Assembly (NCBI GenBank): GCA_030538415.1
Contig: JAUNTY010000007.1
Coordinates: 1-64,000, forward strand
DNA: 64,000 nt
Direction: 5' to 3'
DNA from: Neisseria sp.
GTDB lineage: Bacteria; Pseudomonadota; Gammaproteobacteria; Burkholderiales; Neisseriaceae
Below are positions 19,500 through 27,736 of the stretch, piece after piece (the stretch's first letter is position 1; each line of letters begins with the position of its first letter). A program made the position numbers and the translations under genes. The notes under the pieces are model-generated. The model did not search any database, had not been told where the DNA came from, and saw only the letters and a program-made list of their open reading frames with translations.

Positions 19500-19538
19500 C
19501 AGGCCGTCTGAACGCGCAAAAGCGTTTCAGACGGCCTG
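19500..19538 (+). terminator. Uptake-sequence terminator after thioesterase
   Basis: CAGGCCGTCTGAACGC pairs with GCGTTTCAGACGGCCTG; follows the stop codon within 5 bases. Confidence 0.8.
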
Positions 19539-19755
19539 TTATGGCCGAACAACACATTTTTCATACACAGGATCAAGCCGCAGACAGCATGGGCAGTACG
19601 GAGTCGGCGGAGGCTGGCGTTTTGCCGTTCTTAAAGCGCAGCAACGCCATATATCATATATAGTCGGAGATGTAGATTCTGATACAAGGCGAGCCAACGC
19701 CGTAGCAGAAACTCATTTATTCGACTATAGAAGTGCAAGCCGTTTGGCTATCTTA
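19538..19755. repeat. Divergent Correia-like element carrying a nested truncated copy
   Basis: The left end GTTATGGCCGAACAACACAT and the following TTTTTCATAC recur, inverted, at about 63.62 kb. The core CAAGCCGCAGACAGCATGGG is Correia-like. A 71-base short element (TATAGTCGGAG ... TCGACTATA, 19659-19729) lacking most of its core is inserted in it, after which the host end GAAGTGCAAGCCGTTTGGCT resumes. The repeat fills the region upstream of the acetyltransferase gene. Confidence 0.65.
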
Positions 19756-19843
19756 CCACCTGTCCCGCATACGCTTCCACCACGCCGCAACCACTCTGAC
19801 AGCCTGTGTTAAAATAGCCGATTATTTGCCATCCCGTCCAACC

Positions 19844-20341
19844 ATGTCCTACCGATACCGCCGTGCCGAAGCCGCCGACCTGTCCGCCATCGTCGCCATT
19901 TACAACAGCACCATCCCTTCGCGCCAAGTCACCGGCGAGCTGGAGCCCGTCAGCATTGAAAGCAGGCAGGGCTGGTTTGAAAACCATCAAAGGGCGCACC
20001 GCCCGATTATCGTAGTGGAAGATGAATCCGGCAACATCGCGGCCTGGGCGAGTTTCAACGATTTTTACGCGCCGCGCGATTACGACATTTTCGCCGAAAT
20101 CAGCATTTATGTGCACGAAGCCCACCGCAGCAGCGGCCTCGGCAGCAAATTGCTCGCCCACATGGAATCCGTTGCCCCTTCCCTGGGCATCCGTAGTATC
20201 ATGGCAATGATTTTCGCCCACAATCCGCCCAGTATCGCCCTTTTCGAACGCTCCGGCTACAGCTTGTGGGGGCGCTTGCCAAAAGTGGCCGACATGGAAG
20301 GCTTGATTGCCGACATCGTGATTTACGGCAAAGAACTCTAA
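19844..20341 (+). CDS. GNAT-family N-acetyltransferase (Pat/Bar-like)
   Basis: A 165-residue GNAT enzyme resembling phosphinothricin acetyltransferases and YncA/MnaT. YRYRRAEAADLSAIVAIYN starts the fold, EISIYVHEAHRSSGLGSKLL contains the acetyl-CoA pyrophosphate loop (RSSGLGSK), and HNPPSIALFERSGY is the C-terminal signature. I place the start at 19844 (MSYRYRRAEA), since the upstream frame lies in repeat DNA. The true acceptor is unknown. Confidence 0.88.
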   Translation: MSYRYRRAEAADLSAIVAIYNSTIPSRQVTGELEPVSIESRQGWFENHQRAHRPIIVVEDESGNIAAWASFNDFYAPRDYDIFAEISIYVHEAHRSSGLGSKLLAHMESVAPSLGIRSIMAMIFAHNPPSIALFERSGYSLWGRLPKVADMEGLIADIVIYGKEL

Positions 20342-20356
20342 CCCGCTTTTTTTATC

Positions 20357-20755
20357 ATGACCCAACCACAAAACCCGGCCGACAACCAATTGCGCACCGG
20401 CGCTTCGGCAGTAATCTTCGCCCTTTCCCTGCTTGTCAACACCTTGGCCGCCGCCCTTTTCGGCAGCCACGCCCTGATTGCACTGGCCGCCGCCGCTGTC
20501 GCGCTGCTCTTCAACGCCTTGCTGCTGCTGGCGCTGCTGCGCCTTTTCAGGCTGATTGATTTTGATGCCGCCGTCACCGCGCTGGTCGAGCAACGTTGCG
20601 CGCTGCTGGCCGTGATGCTGGCCACCGCCGCCACGCCCGCCGCCCTGCTGGCAGCCTGGCTGGCCGCCGACACGCTCTGTTCGCCGCTGCTGCAATTGCT
20701 GGTTTTGGCCGCAGCTTACCTTGTAATACGGAAAATAGTGCGCCAACGCAGTTGA
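20357..20755 (+). CDS. Small integral membrane protein
   Basis: A 132-residue, very hydrophobic, alanine- and leucine-rich protein with about four predicted helices (residues 16-36, 38-62, 83-105, 108-124) and a basic C-terminus (IRKIVRQRS). It begins 15 bases after the acetyltransferase and is probably co-transcribed with it. Family and function are not recognised. Confidence 0.6.
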   Translation: MTQPQNPADNQLRTGASAVIFALSLLVNTLAAALFGSHALIALAAAAVALLFNALLLLALLRLFRLIDFDAAVTALVEQRCALLAVMLATAATPAALLAAWLAADTLCSPLLQLLVLAAAYLVIRKIVRQRS

Positions 20756-20762
20756 TGTATTG

Positions 20763-20826
20763 CTGCACAGCTTGCACTTCATACAGCGTTGCGGCCTTGT
20801 ATGAAAATGTATTGCCCGGCTATAGA
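20763..20826. repeat. Degenerate Correia-like remnant
   Basis: CTTGCACTTCATACAGCG ... CTTGTATGAAAATGTATTG, ending GGCTATAG, shares both ends with the remnant at 46.37 kb and with the element at 19.54-19.75 kb. Confidence 0.5.
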
Positions 20827-20844
20827 TTACCATCCAGGATACAC

Positions 20845-21300
20845 ATGAAACCGCTCCGGCATCCCGCCATCCACGCCCTCCTCTTGCCCGCGCTTGCCTT
20901 TCCCAATCTTGCTGCAGCCGGTTCCGCCAACGCCAACCTGAGCTGCCGCGGCTCGGGCAGCCATGCGGGTTTGAAGATTGCCGCCGACATCCCCGGCGAC
21001 CAAGCCGACTACACCATCAAGCTGACATATGGCGGAAAAGAAAAAACCTGGAGCAGCTTGAACGACCCGATGGTGGTCGCCATCGATGATTTCAAACACA
21101 AAGTATTCGCCGTGGGCGTCGGCGATCAATTCACATTGTATGCAGAGCCTGCTTCCGTCAAATCCTCCGAAAGACACGGCGCCGTATACGCAACCTTCCG
21201 TGCCTACGTTTCGGCACACAAACCCGGCACAGATATCTCTAAAGCCGACAACCATCTGTCAAGAGTCGCCGTATCGTGTACATACGATTACCATGTTTGA
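20845..21300 (+). CDS. Small secreted protein of unknown function
   Basis: About 151 residues with a signal peptide (ALLLPALAFPNLAAAGS, cleavage after AAA or AAAG) and a mature domain with two cysteines (LSCRGSGS and AVSCTYDYHV) that probably form one disulphide across a beta-sandwich-like domain. The start at 20845 is the first ATG with a following signal peptide. Likely periplasmic. No family recognised. Confidence 0.6.
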   Translation: MKPLRHPAIHALLLPALAFPNLAAAGSANANLSCRGSGSHAGLKIAADIPGDQADYTIKLTYGGKEKTWSSLNDPMVVAIDDFKHKVFAVGVGDQFTLYAEPASVKSSERHGAVYATFRAYVSAHKPGTDISKADNHLSRVAVSCTYDYHV

Positions 21301-21304
21301 ATGG

Positions 21305-21423
21305 TATAGTCGGAGATGTATAGTCGTTCCGTTAGATTGATACAGCGTTGCTGCGCCTTGCCGTACTATCTGTACTGTCTTCGGCTTGCCGCCTTGTATC
21401 AAATATTAAGTTTTTCCACTATA
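21305..21423. repeat. Hybrid Correia-type element
   Basis: A 14-base fragment TATAGTCGGAGATG is followed directly by an element starting TATAGTCGTTCCGTTAGATT at 21319 but ending with a different terminal repeat, TTAAGTTTTTCCACTATA. The two ends are not complementary, so this copy looks recombinant between two terminal-repeat types. Confidence 0.75.
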
Positions 21424-21445
21424 TACATCGCATCATTAAAAATCA

Positions 21446-21475
21446 AAGGCCGTCTGAAACGTTTCAGACGGCCTT
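21446..21475 (-). terminator. Perfect uptake-sequence palindrome after the ynb-like cluster
   Basis: A 30-base perfect palindrome, AAGGCCGTCTGAAAC joined to GTTTCAGACGGCCTT, 12 bases beyond the last gene of the minus-strand lipid cluster. Confidence 0.85.
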
Positions 21476-21487
21476 CGAATCTCAAGT

Positions 21488-23236
21488 TTATTTTTTCACC
21501 GCCAGACTGACGGTAAAAATACCGTCTTCGTCTATCCATTGCCGTATTTTTTCAAAACCGGCTTTTTCCACCAGCTGATCCATTTCCTGCTGGCTGCGGC
21601 GGCGCATCACCCAATCTTCGCCGTCGCGGTGGCTGGAGAGGCAGCGGGCAATCATTTCGAGCTGCGGATGCCACGGCTGGCCGGTGTAAATCAGGTAGCC
21701 GCCACCCTCGATGGCGTCGCCGAAGCCGTAAAGCGAATGCAAAATCAAATCGTTGTCGGGAAACAGCTCGTGCAGGCCGGAAACGATGCCGAGGGTCGGG
21801 CGCGGCTCGAGCGCTTGGTAGTTGGCGCGGTCGTAAGCGTTGACTTCGTCAAACGACACCACGTCCTGCAAGCCGCGCTCTGCGATCAGACGGCGGCCTG
21901 CTTCGACGTTAATCGGGCTGTAATCGCGCAGGCGCACGCTGTCGGGCAGCACATCGGCGGTGAGCGCATCCAGCACATAGCGGCCGTGTCCGGCGGCGAT
22001 GTCGAGCACGTGCACGGGCTTGCCCGCTTCGCGCAAATGCCGCATGGCCGTCTGAATCGCCGCGCCGATGTTGGCCTTGCGTTGGCGGATGCCGCGCCAG
22101 CCGATGGCGTTGAGATAATTTTTGTCGATGGCGCGGCCAAAGGCATTGCTGCCCTGCGCTTGATTTCGGTAAATATAATCCAGCGTGCTGCCGGAATCAA
22201 AACCGGTCGCCACACCCAGCTTGATGCCCTCAGACCAATGGCGGCCGAAACGGATCAGCCGGCGTTGCGCCGCCCAATACGCGCCGCGCGGGGTAAACGG
22301 CGACAGCGGCGTCGCCAATTCGTCGGCTTCGGTGCGGCTGGCGCTGTGGATGTGGGCATCGGTCACGTCCACCGCGGCAAACGGCTCGTCGAAACGGACG
22401 CGGATAAAGCGGCGCATCGGCGCAAACACGCGCTCGCGCTCTTGTTCGCCGAGGGTGTCGTGGTAGAAGCCTTGCAAGACGTGGCGCTCTTTGATGCGGC
22501 TGCCGAGGCGGTTGTAAAAATCGTGTTGCGGCTTTTGATGCACCACCCAATCGCTGCCGGAAACGAACAATTGAATCGGCGTGGTGATCGCGGCGGCATC
22601 GGCCACCACCCGCTCGCCCGCCGCATACAGCCCCAGCAAAATACGCACCGAAATCGCCCGCGCAATCAGCGGATCGCTGTCATACGATTCGATGCGCTCG
22701 CGGTTGTGGCTGAGATAGTGCGCTTTCACATAGCTCTGCACAAAAAAATTGCCGCGCCATTTCTGCATCAGCTTCAAGCCGCTGCGGGCAAACGGCACAT
22801 ACAGTTTCACTTTGAAAGCGGGCGAGGCCAACACCGCGCAGCGGATTTTCGGCGCGTAGTCGTGCAGCCAGGTGCTGACCAATACCGCGCCGACGCTTTG
22901 CGCCACCACCGCCATATTTTCCATCGGAATGCCGTAGGCCGTCTGAATGTGGTCGGCAAAATCCTGAATATCTGAAACCGAAGTGCCCAAACCGGGGCTA
23001 TCGCCGCGTTCGCCCGGGCTCATGCCGTGGCCGCGTGCGTCCCAAGCGAAATAAGCGAAATCGTCGAAAGCCAATTCGTCGGCGACAAACATCATCCGCC
23101 CCGAATGCTCGTGGCCGCGGTGAAACAGCACGATGGCTTTATCGCTGCTGCCGTCGCGGGCGGGGCGGTAGCGGTAAAACAATTCGGTGCCGTCGCGGGT
23201 GGTGAAATGATGTTGTTGTTCGGTGGAATCGGTCAT
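21488..23236 (-). CDS. ynbC: YnbC-like fused alpha/beta hydrolase and methyltransferase
   Basis: A 582-residue fusion. Residues 1-300 are a monoacylglycerol-lipase-like alpha/beta hydrolase: Ser114 in VAQSVGA (Ala in place of the first Gly of GxSxG), Asp229 in SGSDW and His259 in GFYHD. Residues 320-582 are a class I SAM methyltransferase with motif I LDIAAGHGR at 411-419 and RDYSPINVEAGR as the acidic loop. Size and fusion order match E. coli YnbC. It is the last gene of the cluster; a logical role is acyl removal plus methylation of a lipid headgroup, but this is inference. Confidence 0.85.
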   Translation of the reverse strand: MTDSTEQQHHFTTRDGTELFYRYRPARDGSSDKAIVLFHRGHEHSGRMMFVADELAFDDFAYFAWDARGHGMSPGERGDSPGLGTSVSDIQDFADHIQTAYGIPMENMAVVAQSVGAVLVSTWLHDYAPKIRCAVLASPAFKVKLYVPFARSGLKLMQKWRGNFFVQSYVKAHYLSHNRERIESYDSDPLIARAISVRILLGLYAAGERVVADAAAITTPIQLFVSGSDWVVHQKPQHDFYNRLGSRIKERHVLQGFYHDTLGEQERERVFAPMRRFIRVRFDEPFAAVDVTDAHIHSASRTEADELATPLSPFTPRGAYWAAQRRLIRFGRHWSEGIKLGVATGFDSGSTLDYIYRNQAQGSNAFGRAIDKNYLNAIGWRGIRQRKANIGAAIQTAMRHLREAGKPVHVLDIAAGHGRYVLDALTADVLPDSVRLRDYSPINVEAGRRLIAERGLQDVVSFDEVNAYDRANYQALEPRPTLGIVSGLHELFPDNDLILHSLYGFGDAIEGGGYLIYTGQPWHPQLEMIARCLSSHRDGEDWVMRRRSQQEMDQLVEKAGFEKIRQWIDEDGIFTVSLAVKK

Positions 23237-23356
23237 TTTGATTACCCCTATTGTGGATGAAAAATATTGTTGGAGAGTAAGTTACGTGAGTTCGGGATAA
23301 GGGTTTTAAGTAATTGTTGGAATTTCAGCAACTTGCTCTCCGACTATCTTGTTTGT

Positions 23357-23965
23357 TCAGACGGCCTGCAAGCCTTTTTGCACCCGCCGCCAGCAGGTAA
23401 AGGCCAATGCAGCGATGAGCAGCCACATCACGCCGTCCAACCAGCCCGGCAGCGTGCCCGCCCAAGCCAGCCACAAGCCGAGGCCGCCGAACACAAACGC
23501 GCGGTCGCTCTTACCGAAAGGCCCGTCGTAACGGCGGCCGTTGCCGTATATCTGCCCCAACACGCCGCAAAATTCGCTCAATGCCGCCAGAAAAACCAAC
23601 AGGCCGATTTGCAGGCCGCCAAACGGCGCGACAAAGGCAAACGGCAGATACAGCGCGGCATCTGCCACTACATCGGTGGTTTCGTTGAGGTAAGCGCCCA
23701 ACGGCGACTGCTGGCCGAATTCGCGCGCCAGCATCCCGTCGGCCGCATTCAAGGCCATGCGCAGAAAAAACCACAGCGGCAGCAGCCAAAACCAGCCGCT
23801 GCCCCAGCCGTTTGCGGCAGCCAGCGCCAACAGTCCGCCCAGCAGCAGCGACACCGCACAGGCCGCCAACGTGACCTGATTGGCGGTTATCCCGCGCCGG
23901 TAAAGCACGCCCACCGTTGGCCGCAGCAAAGCCTGAAAACGGGATTTCAAGGCATAAATACTCAT
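23357..23965 (-). CDS. ynbA: YnbA-like CDP-alcohol phosphatidyltransferase
   Basis: A 202-residue integral membrane enzyme of the CDP-alcohol phosphatidyltransferase family, which swaps CMP of a CDP-lipid for an alcohol. The signature at residues 73-98 reads NAADGMLAR, then G90, N94 and D98, so two of the four canonical aspartates (first and third) are asparagine. As I recall, E. coli YnbA has the same NET.D variant, so it is probably a subfamily trait rather than inactivation. The acceptor alcohol is unknown. Confidence 0.85.
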   Translation of the reverse strand: MSIYALKSRFQALLRPTVGVLYRRGITANQVTLAACAVSLLLGGLLALAAANGWGSGWFWLLPLWFFLRMALNAADGMLAREFGQQSPLGAYLNETTDVVADAALYLPFAFVAPFGGLQIGLLVFLAALSEFCGVLGQIYGNGRRYDGPFGKSDRAFVFGGLGLWLAWAGTLPGWLDGVMWLLIAALAFTCWRRVQKGLQAV

Positions 23966-24005
23966 CGCAATCTTTCAACTTTCCATAATCGGTTTTCAGA
24001 CGGCC

Positions 24006-25001
24006 TCAGCCGTTCCAGTAATAGCGCACCAAATGAAAAAACACCGGCGCGGCAAAGCAAATCGAATCGACACGGTCGAGCATACCGCCGTGGCCGTGAA
24101 TCAGGTTGCCCCAGTCTTTCACGCCGCGGTCGCGCTTGATGGCCGACATCACCAGCCCGCCGAGAAAGCCCATGATGCAGACAATCAGGCCGATTAAAGC
24201 CGCCTGCCACGGGGTAAACGGGGTGATGCGGTAGAGCGCCGCCGCCAGCAGCGTGGCGCTGGCAATGCCGCCGACCGTCCCGGCCACCGTTTTCGAGGGC
24301 GACAGCGCGGGCATGATTTTGCGTTTGCCCAAGAGCTTGCCCCACACATATTGCAACACGTCGCTGGCCTGCACCACCATCACCAAAAACACCAGCAACA
24401 GGATATTGTTGCCCTCGAAACCGCTGATTTTCAGATTCATCAAGGCAGGTACGTGCGACAAACAAAAGACGCTGATCATCACCGCCCACTGGATTTTCGC
24501 CGTCCGCGCCAGAAAATGGCCGGTATCGCCGCCGAAGCTGGCGAGAATCGGCAGCAGCAGAAAGCCGTAAACCGGGATGAAAATCGAAAACATGCCATAC
24601 CAGTCGGTCAGCACAAACCAATATTGCAGCGGCAGCAGCCCGTAAAAGCACGCCACCATCACCCGATGGTCGGCACGGCGGCTTTCCACCAGCGACAAAA
24701 ATTCGCGCAAGGCGGCAAACGACACCAGCAAAAACAGCACAATCGCGCCGATGCGCCCCAGCCAAAACGCCAACAGCAACACCAGCGTCATCACCCACCA
24801 GGCATTGATGCGCGCCACCAGATTGTCGATGGTGGCGTTGCTTTGCCCGTGCAAGCGCCGTTTCAACAGCGCCGCAATCCCGCTCGCCAGCAGCAACACC
24901 GCAAAAATCACCGCAAACACGCGGCCCGCCTGCGGATGAAACTGCTGCGCCGCCACCATCGCCTCCTGCGCCGCCGCACGGCTGGTGTTGAAAATACTCA
25001 T
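24006..25001 (-). CDS. ynbB: YnbB-like phosphatidate cytidylyltransferase
   Basis: A 331-residue polytopic CdsA-family protein expected to make CDP-lipid from CTP and a phosphatidic acid. The signature is at the C-terminal half: VVQASDVLQYVWGKLLGKRK, ALSPSKTVAGTVGG, then HGHGGMLDRVDS. Several transmembrane helices precede it. The start at 25001 is set by an ATGA overlap with the acyltransferase stop and a GGAGGCGGT ribosome site. It would feed CDP-lipid to the YnbA-like enzyme. Confidence 0.87.
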   Translation of the reverse strand: MSIFNTSRAAAQEAMVAAQQFHPQAGRVFAVIFAVLLLASGIAALLKRRLHGQSNATIDNLVARINAWWVMTLVLLLAFWLGRIGAIVLFLLVSFAALREFLSLVESRRADHRVMVACFYGLLPLQYWFVLTDWYGMFSIFIPVYGFLLLPILASFGGDTGHFLARTAKIQWAVMISVFCLSHVPALMNLKISGFEGNNILLLVFLVMVVQASDVLQYVWGKLLGKRKIMPALSPSKTVAGTVGGIASATLLAAALYRITPFTPWQAALIGLIVCIMGFLGGLVMSAIKRDRGVKDWGNLIHGHGGMLDRVDSICFAAPVFFHLVRYYWNG

Positions 25002-25663
25002 ACCGCCTCCCCTTTTGCCGCCGTCGGTGCCAAAGCCAGCAAAGCCGCGCGGCTGCGTTGCAAAAAGGCGTTTTTGTCTTCGCCTTCGTTGAGATAAACC
25101 GCCTGCCCGACCCGCGCCTCGCACAACAGCGGCACAGGCAGCAAACCGCCTTTGGGCAACACGCGGTTGATGTTGTTGAGCCACACCGGCACAAACGCCG
25201 TCTGCGGTTGCGCCGCCGCCAAATGGTAGATACCGCTTTTAAACGGCAGCAGCTGTGTGTCGTCGTCGGTATTGCGCGTGCCTTCCGGAAACACAATCAG
25301 CGAATCGCCCTGCCGCAAGGCCGCGGCCATCTCGGCGATAATCTGCTGCGGCTCGCCGCCGTTGCGGTCGACCAGCAAACCGCAAAACACCTCTTCAATC
25401 ACAAAACGGCGCACTCTGCCGCGCAGCCAGTAATCCGCGCCCGCCACCGGCCGCGCCCGTTGCCTGAGCGGGCGCGGCAGCGAAATCCACACCAGCACGA
25501 AATCGCCGTGGCTGCCGTGGTTGGCATAATACACCGTGCCTTCGGGCGGGCAGTCAAACTGCTGCCGCGGCTGCGGGCGCACACCGGTAATGAAGGAGGT
25601 CAGTGCGCACAAAGCCGTATCGGTCAGGCGCGCCAACAGGCGTTTGCAAGAAATCGGATTCAT
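24998..25663 (-). CDS. PlsC-type lysophospholipid acyltransferase
   Basis: A 221-residue acyltransferase with the HX4D catalytic motif as NHGSHGD (His49, Asp54) and FPEGTR at 125-130, plus VPVWLNNINRVLPKG. It belongs to the 1-acyl-glycerol-3-phosphate acyltransferase family. The E. coli ynbABCD operon lacks such a gene, so this cluster can in principle acylate its own phosphatidic acid precursor. It overlaps the YnbB-like gene by four bases (ATGA), implying tight co-expression. Confidence 0.9.
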   Translation of the reverse strand: MNPISCKRLLARLTDTALCALTSFITGVRPQPRQQFDCPPEGTVYYANHGSHGDFVLVWISLPRPLRQRARPVAGADYWLRGRVRRFVIEEVFCGLLVDRNGGEPQQIIAEMAAALRQGDSLIVFPEGTRNTDDDTQLLPFKSGIYHLAAAQPQTAFVPVWLNNINRVLPKGGLLPVPLLCEARVGQAVYLNEGEDKNAFLQRSRAALLALAPTAAKGEAV

Positions 25664-25684
25664 CGGCGGAGTGCTTTCAAAATG

Positions 25685-25722
25685 TTCAGACGGCCTGACT
25701 ACCTACATAGGCCGTCTGAAAA
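25685..25722. terminator. Uptake-sequence pair inside the lipid cluster
   Basis: TTCAGACGGCCTGACTACC and the facing AGGCCGTCTGAA form an imperfect hairpin between the small membrane protein and the acyltransferase; no T-run is obvious, so it may only attenuate. Confidence 0.5.
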
Positions 25723-25727
25723 AAGAT

Positions 25728-26138
25728 TCATACCACAAGCATACACAAAACCAGCAGCATCTGCAGCACAACCATTACCAGCAATCGGCGAAGCAGACGC
25801 ACCGCGCCGCGGCAGCGATCCCGCATCTCGCGCACCCGTCCGTCGGCAGCAGGGCGTAAGCCCAAGTCAGACAAGGCCGCATCGAGTGCTTCCGGTGTTT
25901 GTACGCCCTCGGCAAACGCGGCAAACAGGCGGGCATCAAACGCCAAACGGAATTGCCAAAAACACGCCGCCGCCCCCAAGGGCAACTCCGCCAGCGCCAG
26001 CCACAAACCCAAGCCCTGTTTTTCGCTCGCTTGCCACAAGGCCGCCGCCGTCAAGAGCAGGCTGAATGCGCCGAGCCAACCGGAAGCGCGCAACAGCTTG
26101 GCGGTGGTGGCGGCTAATTGTTGATCGGCCGGATTCAT
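25728..26138 (-). CDS. Small membrane protein of the lipid cluster
   Basis: A 136-residue protein starting MNPADQQLAATTAKLL. It has hydrophobic helices at about 20-38, 48-66 and the extreme C-terminus (LLVMVVLQMLLVLCMLVV, no residues after it). The start is fixed by an ATGA overlap with the upstream PAP2/phosphatase gene. I know no family or function; co-translation implies a role in the same lipid pathway. Confidence 0.7.
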   Translation of the reverse strand: MNPADQQLAATTAKLLRASGWLGAFSLLLTAAALWQASEKQGLGLWLALAELPLGAAACFWQFRLAFDARLFAAFAEGVQTPEALDAALSDLGLRPAADGRVREMRDRCRGAVRLLRRLLVMVVLQMLLVLCMLVV

Positions 26139-27454
26139 GCGCCCCGCTCCCATTGCTGTTTGGCCGTCTGAATACGTTGGCACACCGCTTCGGGCAACAC
26201 CATTTTCGGCCTTGCCCGCCGCACCGTTGCACACGCCTCGTCCAGGCTCGAACACGCCCCGCTTGCCCACAACCACAACACCGCCACCGCCGCGCTGCGC
26301 CCGTAACCCAAGGCGCAGCAAACCAAAACGGGCCGCCCCTGCCGCTGCAAATCCGCCAGCGCTTGCGCCGCCCGCAGCAAATCACCGCTTTCGGGCGGCA
26401 CCATGTCCAGCATCGGCACAGCCGCATAATATCGAGGCCGTCTGAACAAGGAATACTCGGCGCACACATCCACCACCGCCTCAAAACGCCGTGCCGCCAG
26501 CAGGCTGCCGATGTGCAGCGTTTCCGTGACCGCCGCACTTTGGGGTACGCCGCGCAGCCAATAAGCCATATTCAGCCGCGCCACCGCCAGATAAGGCAGC
26601 AGCCAGCCGACCGTTGCCAAAGAAAGCCTGCCGTCGGTCTGCTTCTGCAAGGCTTGCGCACCCAAGCCCGCATAGGCCGCCGCCAACAGTAAACATGCCG
26701 CCGCCGGCCACAGCCACCACAAAGCCGCCCCGCCGAAACAGGCCAGCGCCGCAAAGCCCGCCGCCGCCAATGTGTAAAACGCCAGCCAGCGGCCATGTGC
26801 TTTTTGCGGGCGGATGCTGCGGCGCAAGGGCATCCGCCCTTGCTGCGGAAACAGCCAACACACCAGCAAACCCGCCAATACGCCCGTGGGAATATCGATA
26901 AAATGATGCTGGTAAGTCGTCAACACCGACAGCGCAATCAGCATAAGCCAACCCAACCACAGCGGCCGCCAACGCCGGGGCAGCCGCAACCAATAAAAAC
27001 GCCCGACAATCAAAGTCAGCATAATGTGCAGCGACGGCGCTTGGTTGTAAGGCTGGTCAAACGCCGCCAACGAAGCAAACAGCCAGCCCGAGAGGCCGTC
27101 TGAAGCAGGTTTTGCCCAACCGAATTGCAATGGCCACAGAATAAAACACGCCACCGCCAAAGCCTGTGCGGTCAAAAGCTGCGCCATATAGCGGCGCAAC
27201 GCCACACGACTTTCGCAGAGAAAAAAGCCGAGCGCGTAAAACAGATTCAGCGACCAATAAGGCACAATCGTCCACGCCCAAAACGGTATCTGCCGCTCCC
27301 ACGCAAAAGCGATTTCCGCCACCGGCGCGCGCACAGCCGCCAGCCAGTTGGCCAAGCCGTAGCTGCTGTAAAACAACACACCTGCCAGCAGCAGGCAGCA
27401 ACCGGTTTCGCCAAAGCCGGGGCGGGCGGCATCGGAGCGGGACATTTCATTCAT
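26135..27454 (-). CDS. ynbD: YnbD-like PAP2 and dual-specificity phosphatase fusion
   Basis: A 439-residue fusion. Residues 1-200 are a membrane PAP2 (phosphatidic acid phosphatase type 2) domain with SLH at 141-143 and HHFID at 183-187. Residues 300-439 are a dual-specificity/tyrosine phosphatase-like domain with CX5R as CALGYGR (Cys380, Arg386) and a candidate general acid Asp350. This domain order matches E. coli YnbD. The cysteine phosphatase might act on a phospholipid phosphate, as PTPMT1 does on PGP; that is inference. First gene of the cluster. Confidence 0.87.
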   Translation of the reverse strand: MNEMSRSDAARPGFGETGCCLLLAGVLFYSSYGLANWLAAVRAPVAEIAFAWERQIPFWAWTIVPYWSLNLFYALGFFLCESRVALRRYMAQLLTAQALAVACFILWPLQFGWAKPASDGLSGWLFASLAAFDQPYNQAPSLHIMLTLIVGRFYWLRLPRRWRPLWLGWLMLIALSVLTTYQHHFIDIPTGVLAGLLVCWLFPQQGRMPLRRSIRPQKAHGRWLAFYTLAAAGFAALACFGGAALWWLWPAAACLLLAAAYAGLGAQALQKQTDGRLSLATVGWLLPYLAVARLNMAYWLRGVPQSAAVTETLHIGSLLAARRFEAVVDVCAEYSLFRRPRYYAAVPMLDMVPPESGDLLRAAQALADLQRQGRPVLVCCALGYGRSAAVAVLWLWASGACSSLDEACATVRRARPKMVLPEAVCQRIQTAKQQWERGA

Positions 27455-27736
27455 ATCGCATCAAATAACAAGACAATCACACAAGCAAACAATCACATGC
27501 CGCTATTTTCTATGTTGAAGCAAAGTTGTCAAGCCTGATACGCAAAACGTATGCCAAGCTACTCATCAGGCCGTCTGAACGCCATTCGCAACCAACCCCG
27601 CAGCCTGTTCCTCCGAATCGGCGCCACTGCTTTTTCAGACGGCCTGTCGTCGGCCAAAACCCCGTTTTTTCTGCACAAAAATGCTATAATTAGCGATTCC
27701 GCTTCACACTCGACAAGCAGCAAAAGGCACAGGCAA
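27455..27736. promoter_or_regulatory. Divergent region ynbD / uvrA with uvrA promoter
   Basis: Holds two uptake sequences (about 27570 and 27630, opposite orientation) and a TATAAT at 27685-27690 as the probable uvrA -10; the -35 is weak (GTTTTT-like). No LexA-type SOS box (CTG-N10-CAG) is evident. Confidence 0.5.

Noticed and set aside
21539..22975. 478-codon frame antisense to the ynbC-like gene
   Set aside because: Shadow of the real gene; composition is arginine- and alanine-rich without domains.
23237..23356. Gene between the ynbC- and ynbA-like genes
   Set aside because: Only 120 bases with no start codon and ribosome-site combination; it holds one uptake-sequence core.
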